DNA of 63,199 bases from Streptomyces silaceus (GTDB taxonomy: Bacteria > Actinomycetota > Actinomycetes > Streptomycetales > Streptomycetaceae). Where the stretch lies: assembly GCF_001419745.1 (NCBI RefSeq), contig NZ_LIRJ01000080.1, positions 1 to 63,199 of the forward strand, written 5' to 3'. The notes below the pieces were generated by a model. That model saw nothing but the letters and a program-made list of their open reading frames with translations. It was not told where the DNA came from and did no database searches. Every line of letters starts with the position of its first letter. Positions within the stretch are counted from its first letter, which is position 1. The translations under genes and the position numbers were made by a program. Of the stretch, positions 21,702-31,495 are shown piece after piece.

Positions 21702-22388
21702 CTACTTCTCCTGCTTCTCGGCGGCGCGTGCTGATCGAGGCGCTTCGCCGCTCATCTCGTCCTTCTCGCCGTCCTGGATGGAATCAGCGAGTCCCTGCAG
21801 TGCCGCCCAACGGATGTCGACGGCGTCGTGGTGGTGGTCCGGGTCGTCCGCGAGCCGTGCCCCGCACTGGGAACACAGGCCCGGACAGTCGTCCTGGCAC
21901 ACCGGCTGCATCGGCAGTGCGAGCACCACCGCATCACGCAGCACAGGCTCGAGGTCGAACATGCCGTCCTCGAGAAAGAGCCTGTCCTCGTCTTCCTCGG
22001 CGTCGTCGGCCGGTTCCGCGGTGCGGCCCCGGTCGTCGGCGTCAGGGTACGAGTACATCTCCTGGAAGTCCGCGTCGAGCTCCAGCTCGAGCGGCTCCAG
22101 ACACCTTACGCACTCCCCCTCGGCCGACGCACGGGCGGTGCCTGTGACAAGCACCCCTTCCATGACCGACTCGAGACGGATCTCCAGCTCGACCGGGGCG
22201 CCCTGCGGCACTCCGATGACCCCTTCGATACCGAAGGTGCCCGGCGACGCGGGCGCCTCGATCTCGCGGGTCAGCCGCTGCATGGCACCGGGACGCCGAC
22301 CCAGCTCGTGTGTGTCGAACACGAGGGGGTTGCGGTGGTCGAGGCGCGTGCTCAGGGCTTTTCCTGCTTTCGAATCCTGGAAGTCCAT
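21702..22388 (-). CDS. DUF177/YceD-family protein
   Basis: A protein of up to 228 residues in the YceD/DUF177 family, thought to act in ribosome or 23S rRNA maturation and always found next to rpmF. Family features are the [25 protein letters not shown] region, CVRCLEPL, and the Cys cluster [16 protein letters not shown]. The ATG at 22388 has no Shine-Dalgarno. An AGGAAAAG lies just before a CTG ([14 protein letters not shown]) eleven residues in, which fits family alignments better. The true start is therefore open. Confidence 0.88.
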   Translation of the reverse strand: MDFQDSKAGKALSTRLDHRNPLVFDTHELGRRPGAMQRLTREIEAPASPGTFGIEGVIGVPQGAPVELEIRLESVMEGVLVTGTARASAEGECVRCLEPLELELDADFQEMYSYPDADDRGRTAEPADDAEEDEDRLFLEDGMFDLEPVLRDAVVLALPMQPVCQDDCPGLCSQCGARLADDPDHHHDAVDIRWAALQGLADSIQDGEKDEMSGEAPRSARAAEKQEK

Positions 22389-22519
22389 AGGAGGGGCCGC
22401 CGCACTGATGCCTCAGAACTGAGGCCCGGCTGGGCAGCCGAAGTCGCGGACGTATGCGCGACCGAAGAGCCAGGATACTGGACCATTCGCTCTCGGCCCA
22501 ATCCGGTCCCGGAGCCCCG

Positions 22520-23584
22520 CTAACGCCCCTGCTCGTACTGGCGCAGCTGCTCGGCGCTGATCATGGTCGTGTCGAAGAGGCTGGTCTCCTCCAGCGCGGG
22601 CGGCGCCTCGTACCGGGGCTGCTCGTAGCCGTGCTGTCCGGGCTGCCCGTGCTGCTCATGGCCCTGCTGCTGGTAGGCGGCGTACTGGTCCTGCTGCGGG
22701 TACGCGGCGTACGGGTCGGGCTGCGCGTAGCCCTGCTGCTGGTACGCGTACTGGTCCTGCTGCGGGTACCCGTACGGGTCGGGCTGCTGCTGCGGCGGCG
22801 CGTAGGGCTGCTGGGCCGGGATCGGCGGGGCCTGGGCCGGCTGCTGCGGGACGCTCTCCGGGGCGGCCACGGGGCCCGCGAGGTCCGCCAGGTACTCGGC
22901 GTCGGTGGTGTGGCCCTGGGGGCCGCCGCCCTCGCCGAGGGTGCCGAGCTCGTCGGCGGGGGCCCGGCCGTGCAGGGTCTGGCGGCCGCGTCCGACGGCC
23001 TCCAGGGTCTTGGCGAGCACCGCCTCGAAGGCGCCGAGCTTGGCGTCGACGTACGCGTCGGCGTTGCGGCGCAGGGTCTCGGGGTCGTGGCTGCGCTCGG
23101 GGGCGTCCTCGTCCTCGTAGCCCTGCTCGTCGAGGCCGGGGCCGGTGCCGAGGAGCTTCTCGCGGCCGCGGCCGACCGAGCCGAGGGTCTTGGTGAGGAC
23201 GACCTCGAAGTTGGCGAGCTTGCTGTCCACGTAGTCGTCGGCCTCGACGCGGACGTCCTCGGCGGCCTGGCGGGCCTCGGCGAGGATGCGCTCGGCCTCG
23301 CCCTGGGAACGGCGGGCGACCTCCGTGTCGGAGATCAGGGAGCCGCGCTCGGCGTGCGCGGTCTCGATGATCCGCTCCGCCTCCTGGCGGGCCTGCTGGA
23401 CCATCTGCTCGCGGCCGCCGATCAGCTCCTGGGCCTGGGCGAGCGAGCCCGGCAGGGCCTGGCGCACCTCTTCGAGCATCGAGAGCAGATCGGCGCGGTT
23501 GACCACGCACGAGGCCGACATGGGCATGGACCGGGCGCTGCCGATCGCGTCGACGATCTCGTCGAGCTTCTTCTGCACGTCCAC
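22520..23584 (-). CDS. DivIVA-like cell division initiation protein
   Basis: A 354-residue coiled-coil protein. Residues about 30-110 are a charged helix (GSLAQAQELIGGREQMVQQA and following) resembling ATP-synthase-b or DivIVA coils. A unit of about 33 residues is repeated: DDYVDSKLANFEVVLTKTL near 116 and DAYVDAKLGAFEAVLAKTL near 175, each followed by VGRGR. The C-terminal 120 residues are rich in Gln, Pro and Tyr with repeated YPQQDQYA motifs, and the last 20 residues (FDTTMISAEQLRQYEQGR) look folded. The homologue next to coaD in S. coelicolor is annotated as a cell division initiation protein. A polar or septal role is inference. Confidence 0.75.
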   Translation of the reverse strand: MDVQKKLDEIVDAIGSARSMPMSASCVVNRADLLSMLEEVRQALPGSLAQAQELIGGREQMVQQARQEAERIIETAHAERGSLISDTEVARRSQGEAERILAEARQAAEDVRVEADDYVDSKLANFEVVLTKTLGSVGRGREKLLGTGPGLDEQGYEDEDAPERSHDPETLRRNADAYVDAKLGAFEAVLAKTLEAVGRGRQTLHGRAPADELGTLGEGGGPQGHTTDAEYLADLAGPVAAPESVPQQPAQAPPIPAQQPYAPPQQQPDPYGYPQQDQYAYQQQGYAQPDPYAAYPQQDQYAAYQQQGHEQHGQPGQHGYEQPRYEAPPALEETSLFDTTMISAEQLRQYEQGR

Positions 23585-23683
23585 CGTGTGCTCGCCACTC
23601 TCTACAGCTGGTTGGGAGACGGACGGGACGACTGTAAGGCCAGTGGCCGCCCGCCCGACACCGGGTGACGAACTGTCAGGGGG

Positions 23684-24163
23684 TCACTTCTTGCCCAGAC
23701 GTTCGACGAGGGCCTCGTGGACGAGCGGCGGCAGCAGGTGCGCGACGTCGCCGCCCCAGGCCGCGACCTCCTTGACCAGCGAGGAGGAGAGGAAGCTGTA
23801 GGTGGGGTTGGTCGGGACGAAGAGGGTCTCGACGCCCGAGAGGCCGTTGTTCATCTGGGCCATCTGGAGTTCGTAGTCGAAGTCGCTGACCGCGCGCAGG
23901 CCCTTGACGATGGCCGGGATGTCGCGCTGCTTGCAGAAGTCGACGAGGAGGCCGTGGAAGGACTCGACCTCGACGTTGCCGAAGTCGGCGGTGACCTGGC
24001 GGATCAGTTCGATCCGCTCCTCGATCTCGAACAGGCCCTTCTTCGACTGGTTGATCATCACCGCGACGTGCACCACGTCGTACAGCTTGGAGGCGCGGGC
24101 GATGATGTCGAGGTGTCCATTGGTGATGGGGTCGAACGACCCCGGACAGACGGCGCGGCGCAA
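23684..24163 (-). CDS. coaD: Phosphopantetheine adenylyltransferase CoaD
   Basis: A 159-residue enzyme for the penultimate step of coenzyme A synthesis. [14 protein letters not shown] carries the T/HxGH nucleotidyl-transfer motif; [18 protein letters not shown] and [13 protein letters not shown] are further family blocks. I place the start at a TTG (24163, [12 protein letters not shown]) with GAGGGA upstream, which gives the family length. The ATG at 24193, overlapping the rsmD stop as ATGA, would add ten residues and is the alternative. Confidence 0.93.
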   Translation of the reverse strand: MRRAVCPGSFDPITNGHLDIIARASKLYDVVHVAVMINQSKKGLFEIEERIELIRQVTADFGNVEVESFHGLLVDFCKQRDIPAIVKGLRAVSDFDYELQMAQMNNGLSGVETLFVPTNPTYSFLSSSLVKEVAAWGGDVAHLLPPLVHEALVERLGKK

Positions 24164-24189
24164 CGTGAGTCCCTCGCTCTCCGGTCCGG

Positions 24190-24783
24190 TCATGGCGCGA
24201 TCACTGAGTCGTCGCACGCAGAGGCGGCGCGACCGTACCAAAACGTCCCTTCGCCGTAGCGACGGGACCTGAGGGGTTCAAAACCCTCCGGCCACCCGAA
24301 TTCTCCGCCTCTTGTACTGCGTTCAACGGTGACGAGCGCGTCGTCCGTGAGCCAGCTTTCCGAGCGGAGTGTGAGGAGGATCTCCCGAAGATCGTCATCT
24401 CCGACGGCGTACGGAGGGTCCAGGAAGACCAGGTCGTACGGGGCCGCGGGCGACCCCGCCTGGACGATCTGGGCGGCTTTGCCCGCTCTGACCTCGGCGC
24501 CGGGCAGGCCGACCGCCTTCACGTTCTCCCTGATGGTGCGGGCCGCCCTGGCGTCGGCCTCGACCAGCAGGGTGTGCCCGGCGCCGCGCGACAGCGCCTC
24601 CAGGCCGACGGCCCCGGACCCCGCGTACAGATCGAGCACGCGCGCCCCGTCGAGCGTGCCCTGCAGGGCCTGCCAGGTGGAGAACAGTCCCTCGCGCGCG
24701 CGGTCGGACGTGGGGCGGGTGCCGTTCCCCGGGGGAACGGCGAGGCGGCGTCCGCCGGCCGTGCCGGCGATCACGCGGGTCAT
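24190..24783 (-). CDS. rsmD: 16S rRNA (guanine966-N2)-methyltransferase RsmD
   Basis: A 197-residue methyltransferase that uses S-adenosylmethionine to modify G966 of 16S rRNA. The N-terminus [17 protein letters not shown], the SAM loop [20 protein letters not shown] and the catalytic FLDPPYAV motif are all intact. It is upstream of coaD, a pairing conserved in many bacteria, and downstream of recG with a 67-base gap. Confidence 0.95.
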   Translation of the reverse strand: MTRVIAGTAGGRRLAVPPGNGTRPTSDRAREGLFSTWQALQGTLDGARVLDLYAGSGAVGLEALSRGAGHTLLVEADARAARTIRENVKAVGLPGAEVRAGKAAQIVQAGSPAAPYDLVFLDPPYAVGDDDLREILLTLRSESWLTDDALVTVERSTRGGEFGWPEGFEPLRSRRYGEGTFWYGRAASACDDSVIAP

Positions 24784-24850
24784 CTGAGTCCTTCTGGCCG
24801 GGAGTGCGCCACGGTGGTGGGCTCACTCCACGATATGGCGTACCGGCCCG

Positions 24851-27052
24851 TCAGCCCTTGTCGAGGTACTGCTCACGCTCGGCGTCGAGCAGGGCGTCCA
24901 GGGCGGTGCGCAGCGCGGGCAGCCGCTCCAGGTCCGGGTCGTCGGTGACGACCGCGACCGCTTCCTCGCGGGCGGCCGCGATGACCTCCTCGTCCTCGAT
25001 GACCGCGAGCATCCGCAGGCTGGAGCGGACGCCGGACTGGGCCTGGCCGAGCACGTCGCCCTCGCGGCGCTGCTCCAGGTCGATGCGGGAGAGCTCGAAG
25101 CCGTCGAGCGTGGAGGCGACGGCGCCCAGGCGCCCGCGGGCGGGGCTGGCCTCGGGCATGTCGGTGACCAGGAGGCAGAGCCCGGGGGCGGAGCCACGGC
25201 CGACGCGGCCGCGCAGCTGGTGCAGCTGGGAGACGCCGAAGCGGTCCGCGTCCATGATCACCATGGCGGTGGCGTTCGGCACGTTCACCCCGACCTCGAT
25301 GACCGTCGTCGCGACCAGGACCTGGGTCTCGCCCGCGGCGAAGCGGCGCATCACCGCGTCCTTGTCCTCGGGCTGCATGCGGCCGTGCAGGACCTCGACC
25401 CTCAGGCCCTGGAGGGGGCCACGGGCGAGCTGCTCGGCGACGTCGAGGACGGCGAGCGGCGGGCGCTTCTCGGCGGTGGCCTCGTCCTCGGCCTTCTTCT
25501 TGGCCTTCTTCGGGTCCTCCTCCTCGTCGCCGATGCGGGGGCAGACCACGTACGCCTGGTGGCCGTTCTCCACCTCCTCGCGCACGCGCTCCCAGGCGCG
25601 GGCGAGGAAGTGCGGCTTGTCCTGGGCGGGGACGACATGGCTGGCGATCGGCGAGCGCCCGGCGGGCAGCTGGTCGAGCACGGACGTCTCCAGGTCGCCG
25701 AAGACGGTCATCGCGACCGTGCGCGGGATCGGCGTGGCCGTCATGACCAGGAGGTGCGGGGGCTGCTTGCCCTTGCCGCGCAGGGCGTCGCGCTGCTCGA
25801 CACCGAAGCGGTGCTGCTCGTCGACGACGACCAGGCCGAGGTCGTGGAACTGGACCTTGTCCTCGATCAGCGCGTGCGTGCCGATGACGATGCCCGCCTC
25901 GCCGGTGACCAGGTCGAGCAGGGCCTGGCGGCGGGCGGCGGCGCCCATGGAGCCGGTGAGCAGCGTGACCTTGGTGGCCTGGTCGGCGCCCCCGAGCATG
26001 CCGCCCTCGGCCAGTTCGCCCATCATCTCCACGATCGACCGGTGGTGCTGCTGCGCGAGGACTTCGGTGGGCGCCAGCATCGCGGCCTGCCCGCCCGCGT
26101 CCACGACGGCGAGCATGGCGCGCAGGGCGACCATCGTCTTTCCGGAACCGACCTCTCCCTGGAGGAGGCGGTGCATCGGGTGTTCGGTGGCCAGGTCGTC
26201 GAAGATCTCCTTGGAGACCTTCTGCTGGCCCTCGGTGAGGGTGAAGGGGAGCTTGGCGTCGAAGGCGTCGAGGAGGCCGCCCTCCTTGGGCCTGCGGGCG
26301 ACGGCGGGCAGCTGGGCGTCCGCGTACCGCCGGCGGGCCAGGGCGACCTGGAGAACGAAGGCCTCGTCCCACTTCAGGCGGTCGCGGGCGGCGGCGATGT
26401 CCGCCTTCGTGTGCGGCCGGTGGATCTTCAGGAGCGCCTCGGTGAGCGGGACGAGGCCGCGGCCGTCGCGCAGGGAGGGCGGCAGCGGGTCCACGGCCTC
26501 CTGGGCGCTGGGCAGGACCATGTCGACCGACTTGGCGATCTTCCAGGACTCCAGCTTGGCGGTGGCCGGGTAGATCGGCAGGAGCGCCCCGGCCCAGGAG
26601 CCGACGGTCTCGCCGGCCTCGTCGGCGTCGCCCCTGAGCAGTTCGTACGCCGGGTGGGCCAGCTGCATCTTGCGGTTGAAGACCGACACCTTGCCGGCGA
26701 ACATCGCGCGGGTGCCGGGCAGCAGGTCCTTGTGCGGCTTGTGGATGCCGCGGCCGAAGAAGACGAGCTGGACCTGCCCGCCGCCGTCGGTGATCGTCAC
26801 CTCCAGGCGCTGGCCCTTGCCGCCGTTGAACTTCAGGATGCGGGCGCTCGCGACCTGGGCGACCACCGTGACGTGCTCGTCCAGCGGGAGGTCGGCGAGG
26901 CGGGTGAGCTCGCCGCGCTCGGCGTACCGCCGGGGGTAGTGGTGCAGGAGGTCGCCGACCGTGTGCAGGTCGAGGTGCTCGGCCATCACCTTCGCGGTGG
27001 CGGGGCCGACCACTTTCTTCAGGGGTTCTTCGAGCGCAGGCACGAGATCCAT
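24851..27052 (-). CDS. recG: ATP-dependent DNA helicase RecG
   Basis: A 733-residue helicase that remodels stalled forks and Holliday junctions. It has an N-terminal wedge/OB domain, then the helicase core with Walker A GEVGSGKT, DEQHRFGVEQR, TATPIPRT, and C-terminal helicase motifs including QLHQLRGRVGRG. A basic and acidic insert EEDPKKAKKKAEDEATAEKR lies between the two RecA-like lobes. I chose the ATG at 27052 (MDLVPALEEPLKKVVGP); upstream in-frame residues do not look conserved. Confidence 0.96.
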   Translation of the reverse strand: MDLVPALEEPLKKVVGPATAKVMAEHLDLHTVGDLLHHYPRRYAERGELTRLADLPLDEHVTVVAQVASARILKFNGGKGQRLEVTITDGGGQVQLVFFGRGIHKPHKDLLPGTRAMFAGKVSVFNRKMQLAHPAYELLRGDADEAGETVGSWAGALLPIYPATAKLESWKIAKSVDMVLPSAQEAVDPLPPSLRDGRGLVPLTEALLKIHRPHTKADIAAARDRLKWDEAFVLQVALARRRYADAQLPAVARRPKEGGLLDAFDAKLPFTLTEGQQKVSKEIFDDLATEHPMHRLLQGEVGSGKTMVALRAMLAVVDAGGQAAMLAPTEVLAQQHHRSIVEMMGELAEGGMLGGADQATKVTLLTGSMGAAARRQALLDLVTGEAGIVIGTHALIEDKVQFHDLGLVVVDEQHRFGVEQRDALRGKGKQPPHLLVMTATPIPRTVAMTVFGDLETSVLDQLPAGRSPIASHVVPAQDKPHFLARAWERVREEVENGHQAYVVCPRIGDEEEDPKKAKKKAEDEATAEKRPPLAVLDVAEQLARGPLQGLRVEVLHGRMQPEDKDAVMRRFAAGETQVLVATTVIEVGVNVPNATAMVIMDADRFGVSQLHQLRGRVGRGSAPGLCLLVTDMPEASPARGRLGAVASTLDGFELSRIDLEQRREGDVLGQAQSGVRSSLRMLAVIEDEEVIAAAREEAVAVVTDDPDLERLPALRTALDALLDAEREQYLDKG

Positions 27053-27125
27053 TGCACACCACGGCACTGACAATGCGGGCCACGTCCCCTGATGTCGGGA
27101 GGGCACGTCCCCACGATGCCCGGCC

Positions 27126-28856
27126 CTACTCCACGCCGATCAGCAGCAGCGCCGCCTGCCTCCCGCCCCGATACACGACCGTGTCGACCGCCAGATACGC
27201 GTCGCGCACATGCTTCTCCAGCAGCTCCGCGACGGTGTCGGGCACGGACTCGCCGAGCACGAGCGTGACCATCTCGCCGCCCGCCGAGAGCATGCGGTCC
27301 AGGACCGCGACGGCCGTGCGGGCCACCTCGGACCCGATCACCGCGACGTCCCCGTCGATCAGGCCGAGGACGTCCCCGGCCTGGCAGATGCCCGCCATGG
27401 TCCAGGACTGGCGCTCGGCGACGGACAGTTCGCCGTACCGGGTCGCGCCGGCCGCCGACGTCATGGCGACGACGTCCTCGTCGAAGCGCCGGTCCGGCTC
27501 GTGCACGGCGAGCGCCGCGATGCCCTGGACCGCGGAGCGGGTGGGGATCAGCGCGACGCGCACGCCCTCGGTCCTGGCCTGTTCCGCCGCGGCGGCCGCG
27601 GTGTGGCGCAGCTCGGCGTCGTTCGGCAGGAGCACCACCTCGCGGGCGTGGGCGCGCCGGATCGCGTCGACGAGCTCGCCGCTGGCGGGCGGCTCTCCCA
27701 CGCGCGCGGGCACGGTGGTCGCCCCGGCCTCGGCGTAGAGCCCGGCGAGCCCCTCGCCGGGCACGACGGCGACGACGGCGCGCTGCGCCCGTTCCTGCGG
27801 GGGCTGCGTGGCGGTGTGGGCGTCGCCCGCCCCGAAGTGGGTGATGCGGATGCGGTGGGGGCGGCCCGCCTCCACGCCCGCCTCGACGGCCGCTCCCGCG
27901 TCGTCGACATGGACGTGGACGTTCCAGAGGCCGTCGCCGCCGACCACGACGAGGGAGTCGCCGAGCCGGTCGAGCCGGGTCCGCAGCCGGGCGACGGCTT
28001 CGTCGTCCGCCTCCAGGAGGTAGATCACCTCGAAGGCGGGGCCGCCGGTGTCCGCCTCGGGGTCCTCGCACGCGACGACGGGGGCCACGCGCGCGTGGGG
28101 AGCCTCGGCGCCCACCCGCGCGTGGGAGACCTCGGAGCTCCTGGCCACCACCGTCTCCCCCGACAGCGCGCCCACGAGCGCCCCGAGCACCGCCACGAGT
28201 CCGCGCCCGCCCGCGTCCACCACTCCCGCGCGCCCCAGCACCGCGAGCTGTCCTGGCGTCGCGTCCAGGGCGGCCCGCGCTCCGTCGTACGCGGCCCGCG
28301 CGACGGTTCCGCAGTCGGCGTCGGCACCGGCGTCGGCGGCCGCCGACGCCGCCGCCGCGGTCGCCACCGTCAGGACCGTGCCCTCGACCGGGTGCGCGAC
28401 GGCCTGGTACGCGGAGTCGGCGGCCCGCCGCAGCGCGAGCGCCAGGGCCTGCCCGTCGGCGTGATCCCCCTCACGTCCCGTGCGGCGCTCCGGGGCCTGG
28501 TGGAGGTCGTCCCCGTCCCGGTACGGGTCGTCCTCGGGGCCGCCGAGGACCTGCGCCATCCCCCGCAGCAGCTGCGACAGGATCGTGCCCGAGTTCCCCC
28601 GGGCCCCTATGAGCGCTCCGTGCGCCATCGCGCGCACCGTCTCGGCCAGCGAGGGAAGGGCCGGCTCATGGCCCGTGAACGCGGCGTCGACCGCCTGGGA
28701 GGCGGATTCCACGGTCAGATAGAGGTTCGTGCCCGTGTCGCCGTCGGCGACCGGGTAGACGTTGATGGAGTCGATCTCCTCGCGGGCCCTGCCGAGGGCG
28801 TCCAGTGTCAGTCGGCACCAGGCGCGCACCGCGACCGCGTCGAGGTTCTGCGGCAC
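27126..28856 (-). CDS. DAK2-domain protein, fatty-acid-kinase (FakA)-like
   Basis: A 576-residue protein of the DAK2/DegV-associated family (YloV/FakA type). The N-terminal kinase domain shows INVYPVADGDTGTNLYLT (30-48) and GARGNSGTILSQLLRGM, the metal- and ATP-binding segments of the family. The middle and C-terminal FakA-type region follows (AVVAVVPGEGLAGLYAEAGA, VLLPNDAEL). FakA phosphorylates fatty acids bound to FakB/DegV proteins; no DegV gene is nearby. Position beside recG and rpmB is a conserved actinobacterial order. Confidence 0.85.
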   Translation of the reverse strand: MPQNLDAVAVRAWCRLTLDALGRAREEIDSINVYPVADGDTGTNLYLTVESASQAVDAAFTGHEPALPSLAETVRAMAHGALIGARGNSGTILSQLLRGMAQVLGGPEDDPYRDGDDLHQAPERRTGREGDHADGQALALALRRAADSAYQAVAHPVEGTVLTVATAAAASAAADAGADADCGTVARAAYDGARAALDATPGQLAVLGRAGVVDAGGRGLVAVLGALVGALSGETVVARSSEVSHARVGAEAPHARVAPVVACEDPEADTGGPAFEVIYLLEADDEAVARLRTRLDRLGDSLVVVGGDGLWNVHVHVDDAGAAVEAGVEAGRPHRIRITHFGAGDAHTATQPPQERAQRAVVAVVPGEGLAGLYAEAGATTVPARVGEPPASGELVDAIRRAHAREVVLLPNDAELRHTAAAAAEQARTEGVRVALIPTRSAVQGIAALAVHEPDRRFDEDVVAMTSAAGATRYGELSVAERQSWTMAGICQAGDVLGLIDGDVAVIGSEVARTAVAVLDRMLSAGGEMVTLVLGESVPDTVAELLEKHVRDAYLAVDTVVYRGGRQAALLLIGVE

Positions 28857-28985
28857 CTGTTCGCCTCCTTGACCATCCGGAATGGACGCAGCGTAGACCC
28901 AGGGTGAACAGAGGTCCCGGGGCGGGGGCCGGGCGAGCCATGGTAGTTTCGTTGTACCGAAGCAGTCGTTGTATGCTGCTCCGGT

Positions 28986-29003
28986 TGCCCGATACGCATC
29001 GGG
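28986..29003 (+). promoter_or_regulatory. Hairpin in the rpmB leader
   Basis: GCCCGAT-ACGC-ATCGGGC forms a perfect 7-bp stem about 90 bases before the rpmB start, downstream of a lower-GC promoter-like stretch near 28940-28975. It could be a leader attenuator or a ribosomal-protein binding site; nothing in the sequence decides this. Confidence 0.4.
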
Positions 29004-29095
29004 CCATTCCTCCTGGCAACGCCACTCCGATCATTGCACTGATCCCGGCATGCCGGGTTTAACCGTAAGTGCATCTGAAGTCTTTGGAGTGACCC

Positions 29096-29281
29096 GTGGC
29101 TGCCAACTGCGACGTCTGCGGCAAGGGGCCGGGCTTCGGCAACAACATCTCGCACTCGCACCGCCGTACGCCCCGTCGCTGGAACCCGAACATCCAGCGT
29201 GTGCGTGCCGTGGTCGGCGGGACGCCGAAGCGCCTCAACGCCTGCACCTCGTGCATCAAGGCCGGCAAGGTCTCGCGCTGA
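29096..29281 (+). CDS. rpmB: 50S ribosomal protein L28
   Basis: A 61-residue L28 with GTG start at 29096 (MAANCDVCGKGPGFGNN) and a GGAG upstream. The pairs CDVC and CTSC make it a zinc-binding form. Zinc-containing and zinc-free L28 paralogues coexist in streptomycetes, the latter under Zur control, so this is probably the housekeeping copy. A strong terminator follows. Confidence 0.97.
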   Translation: MAANCDVCGKGPGFGNNISHSHRRTPRRWNPNIQRVRAVVGGTPKRLNACTSCIKAGKVSR

Positions 29282-29314
29282 CGCCAGCGCGGCCACCTAG
29301 CTGGTTGCTGAATC

Positions 29315-29344
29315 AGCCGGTTCCCCTTGGGGAACCGGCTTTTT
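29315..29344 (+). terminator. Rho-independent terminator of rpmB
   Basis: AGCCGGTTCCCC and GGGGAACCGGCT (29315-29326, 29329-29340) form a 12-bp stem followed by TTTT. Confidence 0.92.
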
Positions 29345-29359
29345 CGTGTGCCCGGACGT

Positions 29360-29763
29360 CTGCGCGTGCTCGGACCTCTGCGCGTGCTCGGACCTCTCGA
29401 CGTCCGCTCCCCCGACGGCACCCCGCTGGACCCCGGCGGACCGCGCCCCCGCGCACTCCTGCCCCCCCCGAGGACGTCGACCTGCACCGGTTCGAACGGC
29501 TCGCGGCCGCGCGGGGCGATCACCGGGTCGCCTTCGCCGCGTACGAGGCGGAGGTCCGCGCCTACGCCAAGGGCTGCCAGAAGATCCCGGGCGACGCCGG
29601 CCCGTTCCTCGCCCCGCCGACCGAGCGCAGGCTCCGCAGCCGCGACCGCGCGTACCGCGTACTCAGTTCGCGCCTGCTCGCGGGCTTCTTCAAGAGGCTG
29701 GCGGAGAAGGCCGCGAGCGATCTGACGCTCAAGGACTACGCGCCCCTGAACCTCCAGCCGTGA
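29360..29763 (+). pseudogene. Chimeric remnant: SARP/BTAD regulator N-terminus joined to FAD-monooxygenase C-terminus
   Basis: From 29360 one frame reads LRVLGPLRVLGPLDVRSPDGTPLDPGGPRPRALL, the first strand region of AfsR/SARP regulators. At a run of eight C near 29462-29469 the coding frame changes. The new frame reads RFERLAAARGDHRVAFAAYE onward to [13 protein letters not shown] and the stop at 29763, which resembles the end of PhzS/TetX-like FAD monooxygenases (FAAYEAEVRAYAKGCQK, LKDY). The start contains an 18-bp tandem duplication (29360-29377 and 29378-29395). The most likely history is a deletion that fused two neighbouring genes. The 3' end overlaps the thiD stop. Confidence 0.7.
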
Positions 29764-30530
29764 TCCACCGGACCGATCCCGCCGCCGAGCGCGAAGCCGG
29801 CGGCGATCGCCCCGGTGACGTACTCCTTGGCCGCGGCGACCGCCTCCGGCACGCCCTGTCCCTTCGCCAGCTGCGCGGCGATCGCGCCGGCGAGGGTGCA
29901 GCCCGTGCCGTGCGTGTGGCGGTTGTCGTGGCGCGGGGCGCGCAGCACGTGCTCCTCGGAGCCGTCGGTGAGCAGGTCCACGGCGTCGCCCTTGAGGTGT
30001 CCGCCCTTGATCAGCACCCACCGCGGCCCGTACGCGAGGACGGCGGCCGCGGCGCGCCGCAGGCCGTCCTCGGAGTCGACCTCGACGCCGGTGAGTTGGG
30101 CGACCTCGTCGAGGTTGGGCGTCGCGACCGTGGCGACCGGCAGCAGCTTCGTGCGCACGGAGTCCAGCGCGGAGGCGGCGAGCAGGGAGTCGCCGTGCTT
30201 GGAGACGCCGACCGGGTCGACGACGGCGGGCGCGTCCGTGCCCGCGAGCAAGTCGGCGACCGTCTCGACCAGTTCGGCCGAGGCGAGCATGCCGGTCTTC
30301 ACGGCCTGCACGCCGATGTCGTCGACGACGCTGCGGTACTGGGCCCGCACCGCGTCCGCAGGAAGCTCCCAGAACCCCTGTACGCCCAGGGAGTTCTGCG
30401 CGGTGACGGCGGTGACGACGCTCATGCCGTGCGTGCCGAGGGCGAGCATCGTCTTGAGGTCGGCCTGGATGCCGGCGCCGCCCCCGGAGTCGGAGCCGGC
30501 GACGGTGAGCACCCGCGGCGGCGCGCTCAC
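29736..30530 (-). CDS. thiD: Hydroxymethylpyrimidine (phosphate) kinase ThiD
   Basis: A 264-residue kinase that makes HMP pyrophosphate for thiamine synthesis. Motifs are [18 protein letters not shown] near the N-terminus, [12 protein letters not shown], and the anion-hole [18 protein letters not shown] near the C-terminus. The GTG at 30530 overlaps the thiL stop (GTGA). It is not fused to a TenA or ThiE domain. I saw no THI-box riboswitch upstream of this pair. Confidence 0.95.
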   Translation of the reverse strand: MSAPPRVLTVAGSDSGGGAGIQADLKTMLALGTHGMSVVTAVTAQNSLGVQGFWELPADAVRAQYRSVVDDIGVQAVKTGMLASAELVETVADLLAGTDAPAVVDPVGVSKHGDSLLAASALDSVRTKLLPVATVATPNLDEVAQLTGVEVDSEDGLRRAAAAVLAYGPRWVLIKGGHLKGDAVDLLTDGSEEHVLRAPRHDNRHTHGTGCTLAGAIAAQLAKGQGVPEAVAAAKEYVTGAIAAGFALGGGIGPVDHGWRFRGA

Positions 30531-31495
30531 TCGGCGTCCCCGTTGTCCCCGAAGTGGTCCCAGCCCTTGCTGGTCCACGGGGCGCCGTCCACGGTCACCT
30601 GGGGCAGCGCCGAGGGGTTGAGGACCTCGCCGATGACCTTCCAGCGGGCGGGCAGCTTCACGTCAGGCGGGAACGTCGCCACGATCGCGTGGTCCTCGCC
30701 GCCGTTGAGCACCCACTGCAGCGGGTCGACGCCGACGGCCTGGCCGATGTCGTTCATCTGCGAGGGCACGTCGACGTCCCCGGAGCGGATGTCGATGCGC
30801 ACCTTGCTGGACTCGGCGATGTGGCCGAGGTCGGCGATGAGGCCGTCGCTCACGTCCGTCATCGAGGTCGCGCCGAGCCCGGCGGCGGCGGGGCCCGCGT
30901 GGTACGGCGGCTCGGGCCTGCGGTGGGCCTCCACGAAGGCGCGGGGCGAGCGGAAGCCGCGGGAGAGCACGGCGTGCCCGGCGGCGGACCAGCCGAGCCA
31001 GCCGGTGACGGCGACGACGTCGCCGGGCTGGGCACCCGCGCGGGTGACGGGTTCGTGGTTGCGCAGGTCACCGAGCGCGGTGATCGCGACGGTGATCGTG
31101 TCACCGCGGACGACGTCGCCGCCGACGACGGCCGCGCCGGCGACCTGGCACTCGTCCCGCAGGCCGTCCATCAGCTCGGTGGGCCAGCTCGCGGGCAGCT
31201 CGGCGGGGACGACCAGGCCGAGCAGCAGCGCGGTCGGCACGGCGCCCATGGCCGCGATGTCGGCGAGGTTCTGCGCGGCGGCCTTGCGGCCCACGTCGTA
31301 CGCCGTGGACCAGTCCCGGCGGAAGTGGCGCCCCTCCAGGAGGACGTCGGTGCTCGCCACGACCCTGCGGTCCGGGGCGGACACGACCGCGGCGTCATCG
31401 CCAGGGCCGAGCCGTACGGCCGGAGTGGAGGTGAGCCGGGAGGTGAGCTCTCTGATGAGCCCGAACTCCCCCAACTCGCCCACGGATCCCTTCAC
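30527..31495 (-). CDS. thiL: Thiamine-monophosphate kinase ThiL
   Basis: A 322-residue kinase converting thiamine monophosphate to the diphosphate cofactor. The N-terminal [24 protein letters not shown] and later [11 protein letters not shown] and [12 protein letters not shown] segments are the conserved ATP- and metal-binding blocks. It is the first gene of a two-gene unit with thiD and is divergent from the RAM-domain gene. Confidence 0.96.
   Translation of the reverse strand: MKGSVGELGEFGLIRELTSRLTSTPAVRLGPGDDAAVVSAPDRRVVASTDVLLEGRHFRRDWSTAYDVGRKAAAQNLADIAAMGAVPTALLLGLVVPAELPASWPTELMDGLRDECQVAGAAVVGGDVVRGDTITVAITALGDLRNHEPVTRAGAQPGDVVAVTGWLGWSAAGHAVLSRGFRSPRAFVEAHRRPEPPYHAGPAAAGLGATSMTDVSDGLIADLGHIAESSKVRIDIRSGDVDVPSQMNDIGQAVGVDPLQWVLNGGEDHAIVATFPPDVKLPARWKVIGEVLNPSALPQVTVDGAPWTSKGWDHFGDNGDAE

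Noticed and set aside
28969..29763. A 264-residue plus-strand gene running through rpmB
   Set aside because: The first part is the rpmB shadow frame and only the last 97 residues match a family; it is the pseudogene remnant.
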